From NCBI RefSeq assembly GCF_036227265.1, contig NZ_CP109446.1, positions 4,547,501 to 4,611,500 on the forward strand: DNA of 64,000 nt, in the 5' to 3' direction. How positions within the stretch are numbered: the first letter of the stretch is position 1; each line of letters starts with the position of its first letter. The DNA comes from Streptomyces sp. NBC_01476. Its GTDB lineage: Bacteria > Actinomycetota > Actinomycetes > Streptomycetales > Streptomycetaceae. The position numbers and the translations under genes are program-made. Shown piece after piece: positions 18,468-26,431 of the stretch. The notes below the pieces were generated by a model. It was not told where the DNA came from. It did no database searches and was given only the letters and a program-made list of their open reading frames with translations.

Positions 18468-19888
18468 CGGCGATCACCTCCCTGCGAAGTGCCGTTGTTC
18501 GAGCCTGGTGCCTGGCCCCGGTTGGCGCCGGGGGACGATCGGAACGGGGAGCCGCTGAGCGGATTGCCGGGCGGCGGGCTCGCGCTCTGGCCGCCTCCGC
18601 CGCCGCCCCGGTTGCTGTGCGCGGCCATGCCGCCGGACATCGGGTTGGCCGGCTGGCCGCCGCCCTGGGCCTGCTCCTGCGGGCCGCCGCGCGCGCTGTG
18701 CGTCTTGATGCCCTGCTTCACCAGCGCGGCGGGGGAGGAGATCACCGCTGCGGCGCCGCTCTGGCCGCCGGCCGACTTGCGGCTGTTGCGCAGATTGACC
18801 ACGTCGTCGCCGAAGCCGGGGACGAACCGGTAGATCATGAAGCTCGCGAAGATCGCCAGCAGGATGATGGCAAGACCGGACACCACCGCGGAGAACGCGT
18901 CCGGGCCGCCGTTGCTGGACGACAGCGCGCCGGCCAGGCCCAGCACGATCACGATCACCGGCTTCACCATGATCACGGCGATCATGATCCCGGCCCAGCG
19001 GCGCACGTTGTGCCACATGTTCTTGTCCACCAGGCCGGCGTACACCGCGGTCCCCAGCAGCGCGCCGACGTAGAGCAGGGCGGCCCGGATGACCAGTTCC
19101 AGCCAGAGCACTCCGGCGGCGACCACGGACACCAGCGAGACCAGGATCAGCATGATCGGGCCGCCGCCGATGTCGGTGCCCTTCGTCAGGGCGCCGGAGA
19201 ACGAGCCGAAGAACACGTCGGTGTTGGACTTGGTGCCCGAGGAAATCACGTCGGTGACGGCGTCGGTGGCCGACACCACGGTGTAGAGGATCAGCGGGGT
19301 GAAGGCGGAGGCGAGCACGGTCAGCCACAGGAAGCCCACCGCCTCGGTCAGCGCCTCGGTGAGCGGCACCCCGCGCACGGCCCGCTTGGCCACGGCCAGC
19401 AGCCACAGCACGAGCGTCAGGATCGTGGAGGCGGCGAACACGACGGCGTACTGCCGCAGGAACGAGGTGTTCGTGAAGTCCACCTGTGTGGTCTTCGTCA
19501 CGGCGCCGGAGAGCTTGTCGATCGTCCACGAGGCGGCGTCGGCGCAGCCTTTGCCGAGGGAGGTGAGGGGGTCGAGCGAATCCACCGGATTCGTCGTCTT
19601 CGCGGGGGCGCCGGGGTCGCCTTTGGTGCAGTAGTCCTTGGCGGGACCGCGGATGAGGTCGCACGGGTCGGTACCGGTCGCGGAGGGGCGAGGGACTGTC
19701 GTCGGGTCGCCCGGAGCGGCCAGGACGCGTGTGGCCAGCAGTACGGCGGTCGTCTGGGCGGTCGCCAGCACCGAGGCCACGGTGAGGGCCCGGCGACGCG
19801 TCGTCGCACGGCCCGCGCCGCCTTGTGGGCACGCGCCGCCTTGTGGGCACGCGGCAGCGCCGGGCAGGAGAGCCGGACTATCGGGCAT
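18464..19888 (-). CDS. VirB6/TrbL-like polytopic membrane protein
   Basis: A 474-residue protein with an N-terminal signal-like hydrophobic segment (about 32-52), an exported loop with two Cys (PCDLIRG, DYCTKG) and then six to seven membrane segments between residues 140 and 360. A Gly/Pro/Ser-rich cytoplasmic or exported tail of about 110 residues ends the protein. The central part (FLWLTVLASAFTPLILYTVV and following) resembles VirB6/TrbL channel subunits. An 18-bp tandem duplication near the start codes for ACPQGG twice. It overlaps the upstream VirB8-like gene by 11 bases and the downstream gene by 4, so the cluster is translationally coupled. Confidence 0.83.
   Translation of the reverse strand: MPDSPALLPGAAACPQGGACPQGGAGRATTRRRALTVASVLATAQTTAVLLATRVLAAPGDPTTVPRPSATGTDPCDLIRGPAKDYCTKGDPGAPAKTTNPVDSLDPLTSLGKGCADAASWTIDKLSGAVTKTTQVDFTNTSFLRQYAVVFAASTILTLVLWLLAVAKRAVRGVPLTEALTEAVGFLWLTVLASAFTPLILYTVVSATDAVTDVISSGTKSNTDVFFGSFSGALTKGTDIGGGPIMLILVSLVSVVAAGVLWLELVIRAALLYVGALLGTAVYAGLVDKNMWHNVRRWAGIMIAVIMVKPVIVIVLGLAGALSSSNGGPDAFSAVVSGLAIILLAIFASFMIYRFVPGFGDDVVNLRNSRKSAGGQSGAAAVISSPAALVKQGIKTHSARGGPQEQAQGGGQPANPMSGGMAAHSNRGGGGGGQSASPPPGNPLSGSPFRSSPGANRGQAPGSNNGTSQGGDRR
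19815..19850. repeat. 18-bp perfect tandem duplication in the VirB6-like gene
   Basis: GCGCCGCCTTGTGGGCAC occurs twice head to tail (19815-19832 and 19833-19850). It keeps the frame and duplicates six residues in the N-terminal tail ahead of the signal segment. It could be strain-variable, or the true start could lie inside it. Confidence 0.9.
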
Positions 19889-20732
19889 AGGTGAAGCCTC
19901 CGAACCCGTTCACTGCGTCGGTCATGTCCTGGGCCGATGACGCCGCCTGGTCCCGCCCGACGGGGGTGGGGCCGTCCTTCTGCTGGAAGTCGGTGATCTT
20001 CCAGTCGCCCGCGGCCCACTTCATCTCGAAAGTGTTGGTGAACCAGCTCTCGGTGACCGGGTTGGTCGAGCCTTCACCCGCCAGCCCGAAGAGCGACGAG
20101 TACCAGATGCTCACGGTCGCGGATGCGCTTGTGTACTGCACCAGTTTGGTGCCGACCGGGTTCGTACGGGAGACGAAGGTCGTGCCCTTCGGCGCGGTGC
20201 TGTCCGGCTGGAGGCCGATCCGCTGCAGGAACGCGGGGTCGGAGTAGACCTTGTCGAGCTGACTCTGCGAGGCGGCCGCGACATCCGCTGCGTAGACGGT
20301 GCTGACGATGGCGTGCCGGCGGCCCGTGTTGAACATGTCGACGCCGCCGAGCGCCACCGCGTAGTTCGCCGCGGCCGACTGGGCGCCCTCCGCCGTGTGG
20401 GGGAAGCCGGAAGGGATGCCGTTGGTCTTGCCGCTGACGGGGCGTTCGCCGGAGGGGGCGGTGGCGGCGGGGGCGCCGTCCTTCGCGCCTGAGGACCCTG
20501 AGGACCCCGAGGTCCCTGAGGACCCCGTCGAGGGCGCCCCGGACGCGGTGCCGGGGGAATCGTGCCCGCCGCGGTTGGCGAACGCGAGCGCCGCGATGAG
20601 GAGGACGACGATGCTCACCACCGTCACCAGGGCACGCCGGGGCTGGCCCCGGCGCGGAGCGCCGCCGTGCCCCGCCGGACCCTCGGGCAGCCGGGTCCGG
20701 GTCCCGGGTCCGTCCTGACCGGTGTTCACCAC
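19878..20732 (-). CDS. Single-span membrane protein with NTF2/VirB8-like exported domain
   Basis: A protein of 284 residues. A basic N-terminal tail rich in Gly/Arg is followed by one membrane helix (LVTVVSIVVLLIAALAFA, about 34-51) and a Ser/Gly-rich linker containing GTSGSSGSSGAKD. The C-terminal ~165 residues look like an NTF2-like/VirB8-like fold ending in the typical strand MKWAAGDWKITDFQQKDGP. VirB8/TcpC proteins form the inner-membrane scaffold of T4SS, which fits its place between VirB2-like and VirB6-like genes. Start: GTG at 20732, 7 bases after GAGGGGG. The open frame runs back to 21083 but overlaps the preceding gene and lacks codon bias. Fold assignment is inference. Confidence 0.8.
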   Translation of the reverse strand: MVNTGQDGPGTRTRLPEGPAGHGGAPRRGQPRRALVTVVSIVVLLIAALAFANRGGHDSPGTASGAPSTGSSGTSGSSGSSGAKDGAPAATAPSGERPVSGKTNGIPSGFPHTAEGAQSAAANYAVALGGVDMFNTGRRHAIVSTVYAADVAAASQSQLDKVYSDPAFLQRIGLQPDSTAPKGTTFVSRTNPVGTKLVQYTSASATVSIWYSSLFGLAGEGSTNPVTESWFTNTFEMKWAAGDWKITDFQQKDGPTPVGRDQAASSAQDMTDAVNGFGGFTYAR

Positions 20733-20908
20733 GCGGTCGCCCCCTCGGGCACCGGGCCCGCGGGCACGCCGGAGCGACGCCTGTCGCGGACGGCACCGCT
20801 GCTTGGTTGAGTGGGCATCAGCACGCAGCCTCGGAGGGGAAGGCGGAGCCGGGGACGGGCTCCGGAATGTTGCGCTCGGACCGGCGGGTACCGGCTGAGC
20901 CGACCGGG

Positions 20909-21229
20909 CTAGACGGCCATCCCGTACACGATGGTGAACAGCGTGCCGAGTGAACCGATGATGAACACGCCGGTCAGTCCGGCGATGATCAATCCCTTGC
21001 CCTGCTCCGCGCTGAAGGTGTCGCGCAGTGCGGTGGCGCCGATCCGCTGTTTCGCGGCGCCCCAGATCGCGATGGCCAGGCACAGCAGGATCGCTGTCGC
21101 CATCACCACCTCGATCATCACACGTGCTTCATTGCCGAGGGATCCGAAGGGACCCCAGTCGGGGGCGATGCCACCGATGATGGTGTTGATGTCGCCCTTC
21201 GCGGCTGCCAGGTACATGTAACTCACCAC
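20909..21229 (-). CDS. Small two-span membrane protein, VirB2/pilin-like position
   Basis: A 106-residue protein with two hydrophobic helices (about 38-60 and 80-104) joined by a short basic loop (AAKQRIGATALRDTFSAEQG). The size, hairpin topology and position as first gene of the T4SS-like cluster match VirB2/TrbC-type subunits, although there is no cleavable leader. It might also be a TcpE- or pilin-like membrane component. Two start choices exist: GTG at 21229, or ATG at 21217 which has GGTGAG ahead of it. It is separated from the VirB8-like gene by 176 bases, the longest gap in the cluster. Confidence 0.78.
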   Translation of the reverse strand: MVSYMYLAAAKGDINTIIGGIAPDWGPFGSLGNEARVMIEVVMATAILLCLAIAIWGAAKQRIGATALRDTFSAEQGKGLIIAGLTGVFIIGSLGTLFTIVYGMAV

Positions 21230-21540
21230 CCCGCTCGATCAGTTGACTCCCTCGCCGGGGCGCAAGGGGCCAGGACCCAGTCTGACGGAGGAATCCGCTG
21301 TTGCATGTCGACTCAGCGACTTTCTCGGCGGATCGTCCGTGCAAATCGGTCCGCAGCCGTCAGACTGGTTGGCGGACCATTGTTCGAAGGATGTAGACGA
21401 CTACTCTGTGTATCACGCGGGTGACCGCAGGGCAACGATGGGAACGTACGACAACGTACGGGACCGCGGACCCCGGACGCGAGCGGGCGGTACGGCGCGC
21501 GACCGGCGGGAACTGAGCGCTCAGGAAGGGGCGGGCGGCT
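21230..21540. promoter_or_regulatory. Divergent promoter region between T4SS-like cluster and VirB1-like gene
   Basis: This 311-base region carries no gene. A possible forward promoter is TTGTTC (21380-21385), 16 bases, TACTCT (21402-21407). A short repeated motif AACGTACG occurs twice close together around 21443-21460, which could be a regulator site. No -10 hexamer for the minus-strand cluster stands out. Confidence 0.4.
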
Positions 21541-22548
21541 GTGGCGCGCAAGGTCTGGCTCACCGTCATCGTCGGTGCGGGCCTGTGCTGTTCGTTCCTG
21601 GCGTTGCTGGTGGTGGGTACGTTTTCGGCCGCGGCCGGCCTTGCCAGGAACGGCGGCGGGGCGGTCACTCTGGCCAAGGGTACGGTACCGGCCATATATC
21701 AGCCGATCGTCCTGAAGTGGGGCAATCTCTGCCCGGCGATCAACCCGGCGCTGCTGGCCGCCCAGCTCTACCAGGAGAGCGGCTGGAACGCGCGGGCGCA
21801 GAGTCCGGCGCAGGCGCAGGGGATAGCGCAGTTCATCCCGGGCACCTGGGCGACGCACGGCGTGGACGGCAACGGCGACGGCAGGACGGACGTCTGGGAC
21901 CCGCAGGACGCGATCCCGTCGGCGGCCTCGTACGACTGCGAGCTCGCCTCCTATGTGAAGAACGTGCCGGGTGACGTCACGGACAACATGCTCGCCTCCT
22001 ACAACGCGGGGGCGTACGCGGTGATACAGGCCGGCGGGGTCCCGGCGTTCGCCGAGACCCAGAACTACGTGAAGACCATCCGCACGCTGGAGAAGAGCTT
22101 CGCCGCCCCGGTCGGCCGGCTGGCGCCCTCCCAGCAGGCGGCCGCGGCGATCTACTACGCCCAGCAGCAGCTCGGCAAGCCGTACCTGTGGGGCGGCGAG
22201 GGCACCGCGGCGCAGGGCGGGCGGTTCGACTGCTCGGGGCTGACGCAGGCGTCGTACGAGTCGGTCGGCATCAGCCTGCCGCGGGTCGCCAACGACCAGT
22301 GGAACGCGGGTTCGCACCCGGCCCGGTCCGAACTCCTCCCCGGGGACCTGGTGTTCTTCGCCACCGACCTCAACGACCCGCGGACGATCCATCACGTCGG
22401 GATCTACGTCGGCGGCGGGTACATGATCGACGCGCCGCACACGGGTGCGGTGATCCGCTTCGACCCGATCGACTCGGCGGACTACATCGGGGCGACCCGG
22501 GTGACCCAGGCGGGGGCGCAGGCGCTGCCGACGAAGGCCGCGGCCTGA
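21541..22548 (+). CDS. Bifunctional peptidoglycan hydrolase: lytic transglycosylase plus NlpC/P60 (VirB1-like)
   Basis: A 335-residue exported protein. An N-terminal membrane/signal segment covers about residues 5-33. A lytic transglycosylase domain (about 60-190) has the catalytic Glu79 in YQESGWN and the AQGIAQFIPGTW and NMLASYNAGAYAV motifs. An NlpC/P60 peptidase domain (about 200-325) has catalytic Cys near 230 (RFDCSGLTQ), His in IHHVGIYVG and a polar residue in APHTG. This pair of cutters also occurs in CwlT/Orf14 of Gram-positive conjugation systems, which make holes in the wall for the channel. Its divergent position next to the VirB-like cluster supports the same role here. GTG start at 21541. 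Confidence 0.93.
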   Translation: MARKVWLTVIVGAGLCCSFLALLVVGTFSAAAGLARNGGGAVTLAKGTVPAIYQPIVLKWGNLCPAINPALLAAQLYQESGWNARAQSPAQAQGIAQFIPGTWATHGVDGNGDGRTDVWDPQDAIPSAASYDCELASYVKNVPGDVTDNMLASYNAGAYAVIQAGGVPAFAETQNYVKTIRTLEKSFAAPVGRLAPSQQAAAAIYYAQQQLGKPYLWGGEGTAAQGGRFDCSGLTQASYESVGISLPRVANDQWNAGSHPARSELLPGDLVFFATDLNDPRTIHHVGIYVGGGYMIDAPHTGAVIRFDPIDSADYIGATRVTQAGAQALPTKAAA

Positions 22549-22805
22549 GTCGTACCCCCCCGGTGGATGGTGCGGATGTGACGTATGCGTTCGGTGAGGT
22601 CGTGGCCTGAGCCTCGCCGATCGGCGCCGGTTTGTCCCTTCTCGCTGGTCACCCTTGTATAACGGCATGGTGATCATCTGGCGAAGACCGGAACGCTACG
22701 TACCGTGTCGCGAGTTGTACGGGAGAGAATGGCGCGGGACGCAAGCGACGGGGGTTGCGGACGAGCCCAGCCAGCCTGGCACCGTACGTAAGGGGCACCA
22801 CCGCT

Positions 22806-23486
22806 ATGGCCAAGGTCGCTAACGACAGCGTGAACCCTGACATCAGCCTGCTCCGTGACATCAACGACTTCGCCAAGCAGGCGCCGCACGGCGTCGACAG
22901 GGCGGTCCAATTCCTCAGCGACTACGGGCTGATCGCCGTTGCCGCCGTCCTCGCCGGCTGGTGCTGGTGGCGGGTGGCCCGGCGCTCGGCGGACGCGCCC
23001 GCCGCGGTGGCCGGCGTGCTGTGGGCGGTCCTGGCCGGCGGCCTCGCCCTCCTGCTCAACATCCCGGTCCGCGCCTTCGTCCACCGGCCCCGCCCGTACA
23101 CCGAGCACGACGGCCTCGACGTCCTGGTGCACGGCGGCCACCACTACTCCTTCGTCAGCGACCACGCGGCCCTCACCGGTGCGGTCGCCGTCGGCCTGTT
23201 CATGGTCAGCCGCCGCCTCGGCGCCGCGGCACTGCTGGTCGCCCTCGCCGAAGGGATCAGCCGGATCTACCTCGGCGCCCACTACCCCACCGACGTCGTC
23301 GGCGGCTTCGCCCTCGGCGCCGCGACGTGCCTCCTCCTGGCCCCCCTCGCCCTGGCCCTCCTCACCGCCCTCACCACGTCCCTGACCACCACCCGCCTGG
23401 CCTTCCTCATCCGCCGCCCCGGCGGCCCGGCGATCCCGTCCCCCGCCCCTCAACAGCGCGCGGACGACAAGGGCTTGGCGGCGTAG
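22806..23486 (+). CDS. PAP2-family phosphatase, BcrC-like (undecaprenyl-diphosphatase candidate)
   Basis: A 226-residue membrane protein with five to six helices. The PAP2 signature is present in a BcrC-like form: RAFVHRPRP (Arg for the usual Lys), FVSDHA in place of PSGH, and SRIYLGAHYPTDV. The SDH form is what BcrC undecaprenyl-pyrophosphate phosphatases have. It may therefore recycle the C55 lipid carrier of the cell wall and give some bacitracin tolerance; a lipid phosphate phosphatase is the alternative. The ATG at 22806 starts the recognisable part (MAKVANDS), and an upstream in-frame ATG at 22755 adds 17 unlikely residues. It is convergent with the T7SS cassette. Confidence 0.88.
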   Translation: MAKVANDSVNPDISLLRDINDFAKQAPHGVDRAVQFLSDYGLIAVAAVLAGWCWWRVARRSADAPAAVAGVLWAVLAGGLALLLNIPVRAFVHRPRPYTEHDGLDVLVHGGHHYSFVSDHAALTGAVAVGLFMVSRRLGAAALLVALAEGISRIYLGAHYPTDVVGGFALGAATCLLLAPLALALLTALTTSLTTTRLAFLIRRPGGPAIPSPAPQQRADDKGLAA

Positions 23487-23498
23487 TGGGCCGTCCGG

Positions 23499-24128
23499 TC
23501 AGCTCCCGTCGTCGGGGACGCAGCGGATGCCGCGGACGAGCTGGTCGAGGTCGGCTGCGACTTCGACGAAGCGGTCGTGGTCCCAGGCCATGAGGAAGAT
23601 GTGGACGTCGGTGTCGTATGTGTCGTCGCGGAAGACGTAGTTGACCTGTTCGTACGGTCCGTTGCCCAGGTCACCACTCCATCGGGACCTGACTCCGGTG
23701 CCCAGCGCCTCGGTCTCGAACCATTCCGCTGTCGCCTCGCTCGTGGCGCTCTTGGTGCCCCAGTAGGCATAGTGCTGGAACGCTTCCTCCCGGGTGCCGT
23801 CCCGTTTCCACATGGCGATGGCGGCGAGCACGGGCAGCCTGGTGTAGTCGGGGCAGTGCAGGTAGAACACGTGCGCTCCGATGTGTCCGATCGCGTTGTC
23901 GCGGGCCAGCAGCAGGGCCTCCGCGAACGGCAGCACCTCATTCTTGACGATCTTCTTCGTCAGGGTGCGTCCGGCCCTCAGAAAGCGATCCCTGGCATAG
24001 TCGAATGCCCACTCCGCCTCATCCGCCCACTTGGTTCCGGGAAAGCTCACCGGCATCGGAAACCACCGGGACCGGTCGTAGTCGACCGTGATCCAGTTAT
24101 CGGTCGCCTCACGGGTCTCGAAACTCAT
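23499..24128 (-). CDS. Unknown 209-residue protein of the T7SS cargo cassette
   Basis: A soluble protein without a signal peptide or membrane segment. It starts MSFETREATDNWITVDYDRS, has aromatic-rich motifs (WFPMPVSFPGTKWADEAEWAF) and ends with an acidic beta-rich part (DVHIFLMAWDHDRF). No known domain is recognised. The ATG at 24128 has AGGAGA 6 bases upstream and sits in an ATGA overlap with the preceding gene, so it belongs to the four-gene cassette. Its position after the cargo gene would suit an immunity or accessory role. That is inference. Confidence 0.82.
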   Translation of the reverse strand: MSFETREATDNWITVDYDRSRWFPMPVSFPGTKWADEAEWAFDYARDRFLRAGRTLTKKIVKNEVLPFAEALLLARDNAIGHIGAHVFYLHCPDYTRLPVLAAIAMWKRDGTREEAFQHYAYWGTKSATSEATAEWFETEALGTGVRSRWSGDLGNGPYEQVNYVFRDDTYDTDVHIFLMAWDHDRFVEVAADLDQLVRGIRCVPDDGS

Positions 24129-24736
24129 ACGTTCTCCTGTGCCGGTTCCCAGCGGAACGTGCCCATGATGGCGTCGAACAGTGCGCACAGCAGCTTCGCG
24201 GTGCCGTCGTCGGGGCTGCCGGCTCCGAAAGTGGAGAACGACGAGAGCAGCCAGCCGTCCGCCCTCCCCGGTGCCGGCAGCAGGTACTCGACGCGCCGGG
24301 ACGGATGGTCGACCCCGCGCTCGGCGTCGGCGGCGTACACCTTTTCGGTACGGATACCGGCGGTGCCGTCGAGTTCGACCGGCGTCCCTCCTTCGCCGGC
24401 CGACAGGAGTTCGGCCAGGACCTGTCCCGGCTGCGGCGCATCGGGCTTGCCGAATTCCACGAAGGAGACGAGGAAGGAGGCCGGCAGGTTCTTCTCGGGC
24501 CGGCCGAAGGGCAGGTAGAGATCGACGCCGGCGTTCTGCCGTGCCTGGGCGATCAGCCTCTTCAGCCGGGCCTCCAACTCCCGTCGGTACGGGGCGACCT
24601 GGTCACGGCTGTGCTTGGCGAACGCCTGGTCGAGGAGGGCGGTGAGCGCTTTGTCGGTGCCCCGCTGGACCGGGATCTTCTGCCATTCGCGCGGGACCAC
24701 GATGCGGTAGCCGCGTATCGCGCCGGTCGCCGTCAC
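24125..24736 (-). CDS. Unknown 203-residue protein of the T7SS cargo cassette
   Basis: A soluble protein. The first strand GYRIVVPREWQKIPVQRGTD resembles the N-terminus of small immunity or chaperone-like proteins found beside ESX substrates. A charged helix follows (YRRELEARLKRLIAQARQN), then a beta-rich domain. There is no signal peptide and no catalytic motif that I recognise. Both ends overlap neighbours by 4 bases (ATGA), so it is made with the cargo protein upstream and the 209-residue protein downstream. A role as chaperone for the cargo is possible. Confidence 0.82.
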   Translation of the reverse strand: MTATGAIRGYRIVVPREWQKIPVQRGTDKALTALLDQAFAKHSRDQVAPYRRELEARLKRLIAQARQNAGVDLYLPFGRPEKNLPASFLVSFVEFGKPDAPQPGQVLAELLSAGEGGTPVELDGTAGIRTEKVYAADAERGVDHPSRRVEYLLPAPGRADGWLLSSFSTFGAGSPDDGTAKLLCALFDAIMGTFRWEPAQENV

Positions 24737-26082
24737 GAGCCGATCTCCGAGGTGGTGAGTTCCTTGAGGCGGCCGAACTCGTCCCAGTGCGGGGAGGTTT
24801 CACCTTCCAGATCGGGGTGCGCGACGCCGCCCGCGAAACCGTTGCCGATCCAGTTGACCAGGTCGCTGCCGCCGGCCCAGTGGCCGAATTCGTCAACGAC
24901 GTTCGCGGCGCCGTTCGCCAGCCGGATGGTGTTCATGAAACTTGTGCCGCGAGCGAGGGCGTTCGGGAAGAGCCGGGTGTCGGGGAACGTCTCGGCGAGC
25001 GATCGCAGTTTCGACACTTTCTCGATCACCGTGTTCTCGCCGGCCGCGAGGAACTTCTCGCCGACGGCCCGGCCGTAGTTCACGAAAGGAGACCAGGTCC
25101 GGTTGAGGCCCGCCTGGTCGAACTCCTCCACGAGCCCTGCGCCTTTCGCCGCAGCGCGGGCCGCGCTGCTGGCGCCCGCCTCCGCCGTGCCCCGCAGGCC
25201 ACTCGCTATGGTCTCCGCGAACTCCGTGGAACCCGTCAGGAAACTCTTCGTCAGAACCGACGTTCCCAGGGTCGCCAGGGCGAAGACGTCGAGGCCGACG
25301 TCGATCCAGGAGCCGTCGCCGGTGAGGGCCAGGGAACCGTGGCCGGCCAGGGCGGCGAACATCAGGCCGGCGAGGAGCCAGGTGGCCACGTCCAGGCCGG
25401 GGATGAAGAGAGACACGACGACGAGCGCGGTGACGATCCACGTGCAGATGTCGGCGAGGAGTTTGATCATCTCGGCGTGCTCGTGGACGAAGTCCTTGAA
25501 CCCGTCCCAGCGGCTGTCCTTGAGGCCGTCGTGCTCGGTGTTCTCGATCTTCTGCTTCCAGTGGCTCGCTCGGGCGTCGCGGTGGTCCTTGGTGCGGGCC
25601 AGTTGGGCTTTGGCGTCCGCCAACTCACCCTGGGCGGCGTGCTTGGCGCGGTCGTCGGCGGCCTTCTGCTGCTCCTCGGCCGGTGTCAGGCGCGGCGGTG
25701 GGCTGCCCGGGGCGGGTTTCGCGTCGGGCGCGTTCGCGGTGGCCGCGACCGCCTGGGCTCTGGCCAGCGCGCGCAGGGAGTCGGACTGGCAGTCCTCCAG
25801 GTCGTCGGCCCAGTGGGCCAGATAGCCGGAGACGTGCTCGTAGCGGGTGGCGACCTTGTCCAGGCCGCCCTGCAACTCGGCCGCGCTGTCGCGGAGTTCG
25901 TCCGCGAACCGGCCGATGTTGTCGTCGCCCGCGATGGTCTTCAGCAGGGCGATCTGGTCGCGGATGGTTCCCGCCATCTTTCCGAGCCGAGTCGCCTCGG
26001 TACGGATCTCCTGCGGATCCCCGGGTATCGGGTCCTGTGCCTCGTCGAGCACGATCCACTCGGAATCTGCCGCCCTGGCCAT
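24733..26082 (-). CDS. Putative T7SS-secreted protein with N-terminal helical targeting domain
   Basis: A 449-residue protein. Residues 15-110 form the long-helix hairpin of predicted T7SS signal domains (DPQEIRTEATRLGKMAGTIR, then AADLQGGLDKVATRYEHVSG-like helices). A Pro-rich linker near 122-133 and a charged coiled-coil (about 134-180) follow. Two hydrophobic segments lie near residues 213-255 (WIVTALVVVSLFIPGLDVAT). The C-terminal ~190 residues are Ala/Gly-rich and have no toxin motif that I can name. The WXG100-like gene is 61 bases upstream, the usual order of chaperone-partner and substrate. It may be an effector with a membrane-inserting middle, or a structural component. Confidence in the targeting domain is moderate. 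Confidence 0.82.
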   Translation of the reverse strand: MARAADSEWIVLDEAQDPIPGDPQEIRTEATRLGKMAGTIRDQIALLKTIAGDDNIGRFADELRDSAAELQGGLDKVATRYEHVSGYLAHWADDLEDCQSDSLRALARAQAVAATANAPDAKPAPGSPPPRLTPAEEQQKAADDRAKHAAQGELADAKAQLARTKDHRDARASHWKQKIENTEHDGLKDSRWDGFKDFVHEHAEMIKLLADICTWIVTALVVVSLFIPGLDVATWLLAGLMFAALAGHGSLALTGDGSWIDVGLDVFALATLGTSVLTKSFLTGSTEFAETIASGLRGTAEAGASSAARAAAKGAGLVEEFDQAGLNRTWSPFVNYGRAVGEKFLAAGENTVIEKVSKLRSLAETFPDTRLFPNALARGTSFMNTIRLANGAANVVDEFGHWAGGSDLVNWIGNGFAGGVAHPDLEGETSPHWDEFGRLKELTTSEIGS

Positions 26083-26143
26083 ACGTGCGCGTTCCTCTCC
26101 CCCTGCGCGAACCGCGGTACGGGCCCGCGCGACCGCCGCTCGG

Positions 26144-26431
26144 TCATTCCGCTTTCGTCAGACCGTTCTTGAGCTTCTCGTCGACGTCCTTGAACGCGTC
26201 CAGGGTTTTCTCCGTCATCTCGCCCATGGCCTGGATCTTTTCGAGCAACTTGTGCCGGTGGTAATCCCAGTTCGCGGCGAAGTCGTGCATCGCGTGGATC
26301 ATGTCGCCGGAGCCCAACTCGTCCGCGATGTCCGCCTGGTGGTGCTTGGTGTCGTCCAACTCCCGCTGGATCGCCTTGAGATTGCGGGCGGAGTCCTCCA
26401 GATGGTCGTACGAGACCTTCAGGTCCGTCAT
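26144..26431 (-). CDS. WXG100/Esx-like small helical protein
   Basis: A 95-residue all-helical protein, the normal size for the WXG100 superfamily. Two long helices (about 5-45 and 55-90) flank a turn with Trp at FAANWDYHRHK. The WxG tripeptide is not conserved (W-D-Y), so it is a divergent member. It is the first gene of a four-gene minus-strand cassette whose second gene has a T7SS-type N-terminus. It is therefore likely a secretion partner for that protein through an ESX system encoded elsewhere. No EccC-type ATPase is in this window. Confidence 0.83.
   Translation of the reverse strand: MTDLKVSYDHLEDSARNLKAIQRELDDTKHHQADIADELGSGDMIHAMHDFAANWDYHRHKLLEKIQAMGEMTEKTLDAFKDVDEKLKNGLTKAE

Noticed and set aside
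15648..18833. A very long plus-strand reading frame (about 1,060 codons) opposite the T4SS-like genes
   Set aside because: It is antisense to two overlapping genes with clear VirB4-type motifs. Its translation is Arg/Gly/Asp/Val/His-rich with no known domain, as expected from the shadow frame of GC-rich genes.
13841..22548. Integrated conjugative element or prophage
   Set aside because: No integrase, relaxase, tRNA attachment site, direct-repeat ends or base-composition break was seen. Neighbours are in the usual streptomycete order.
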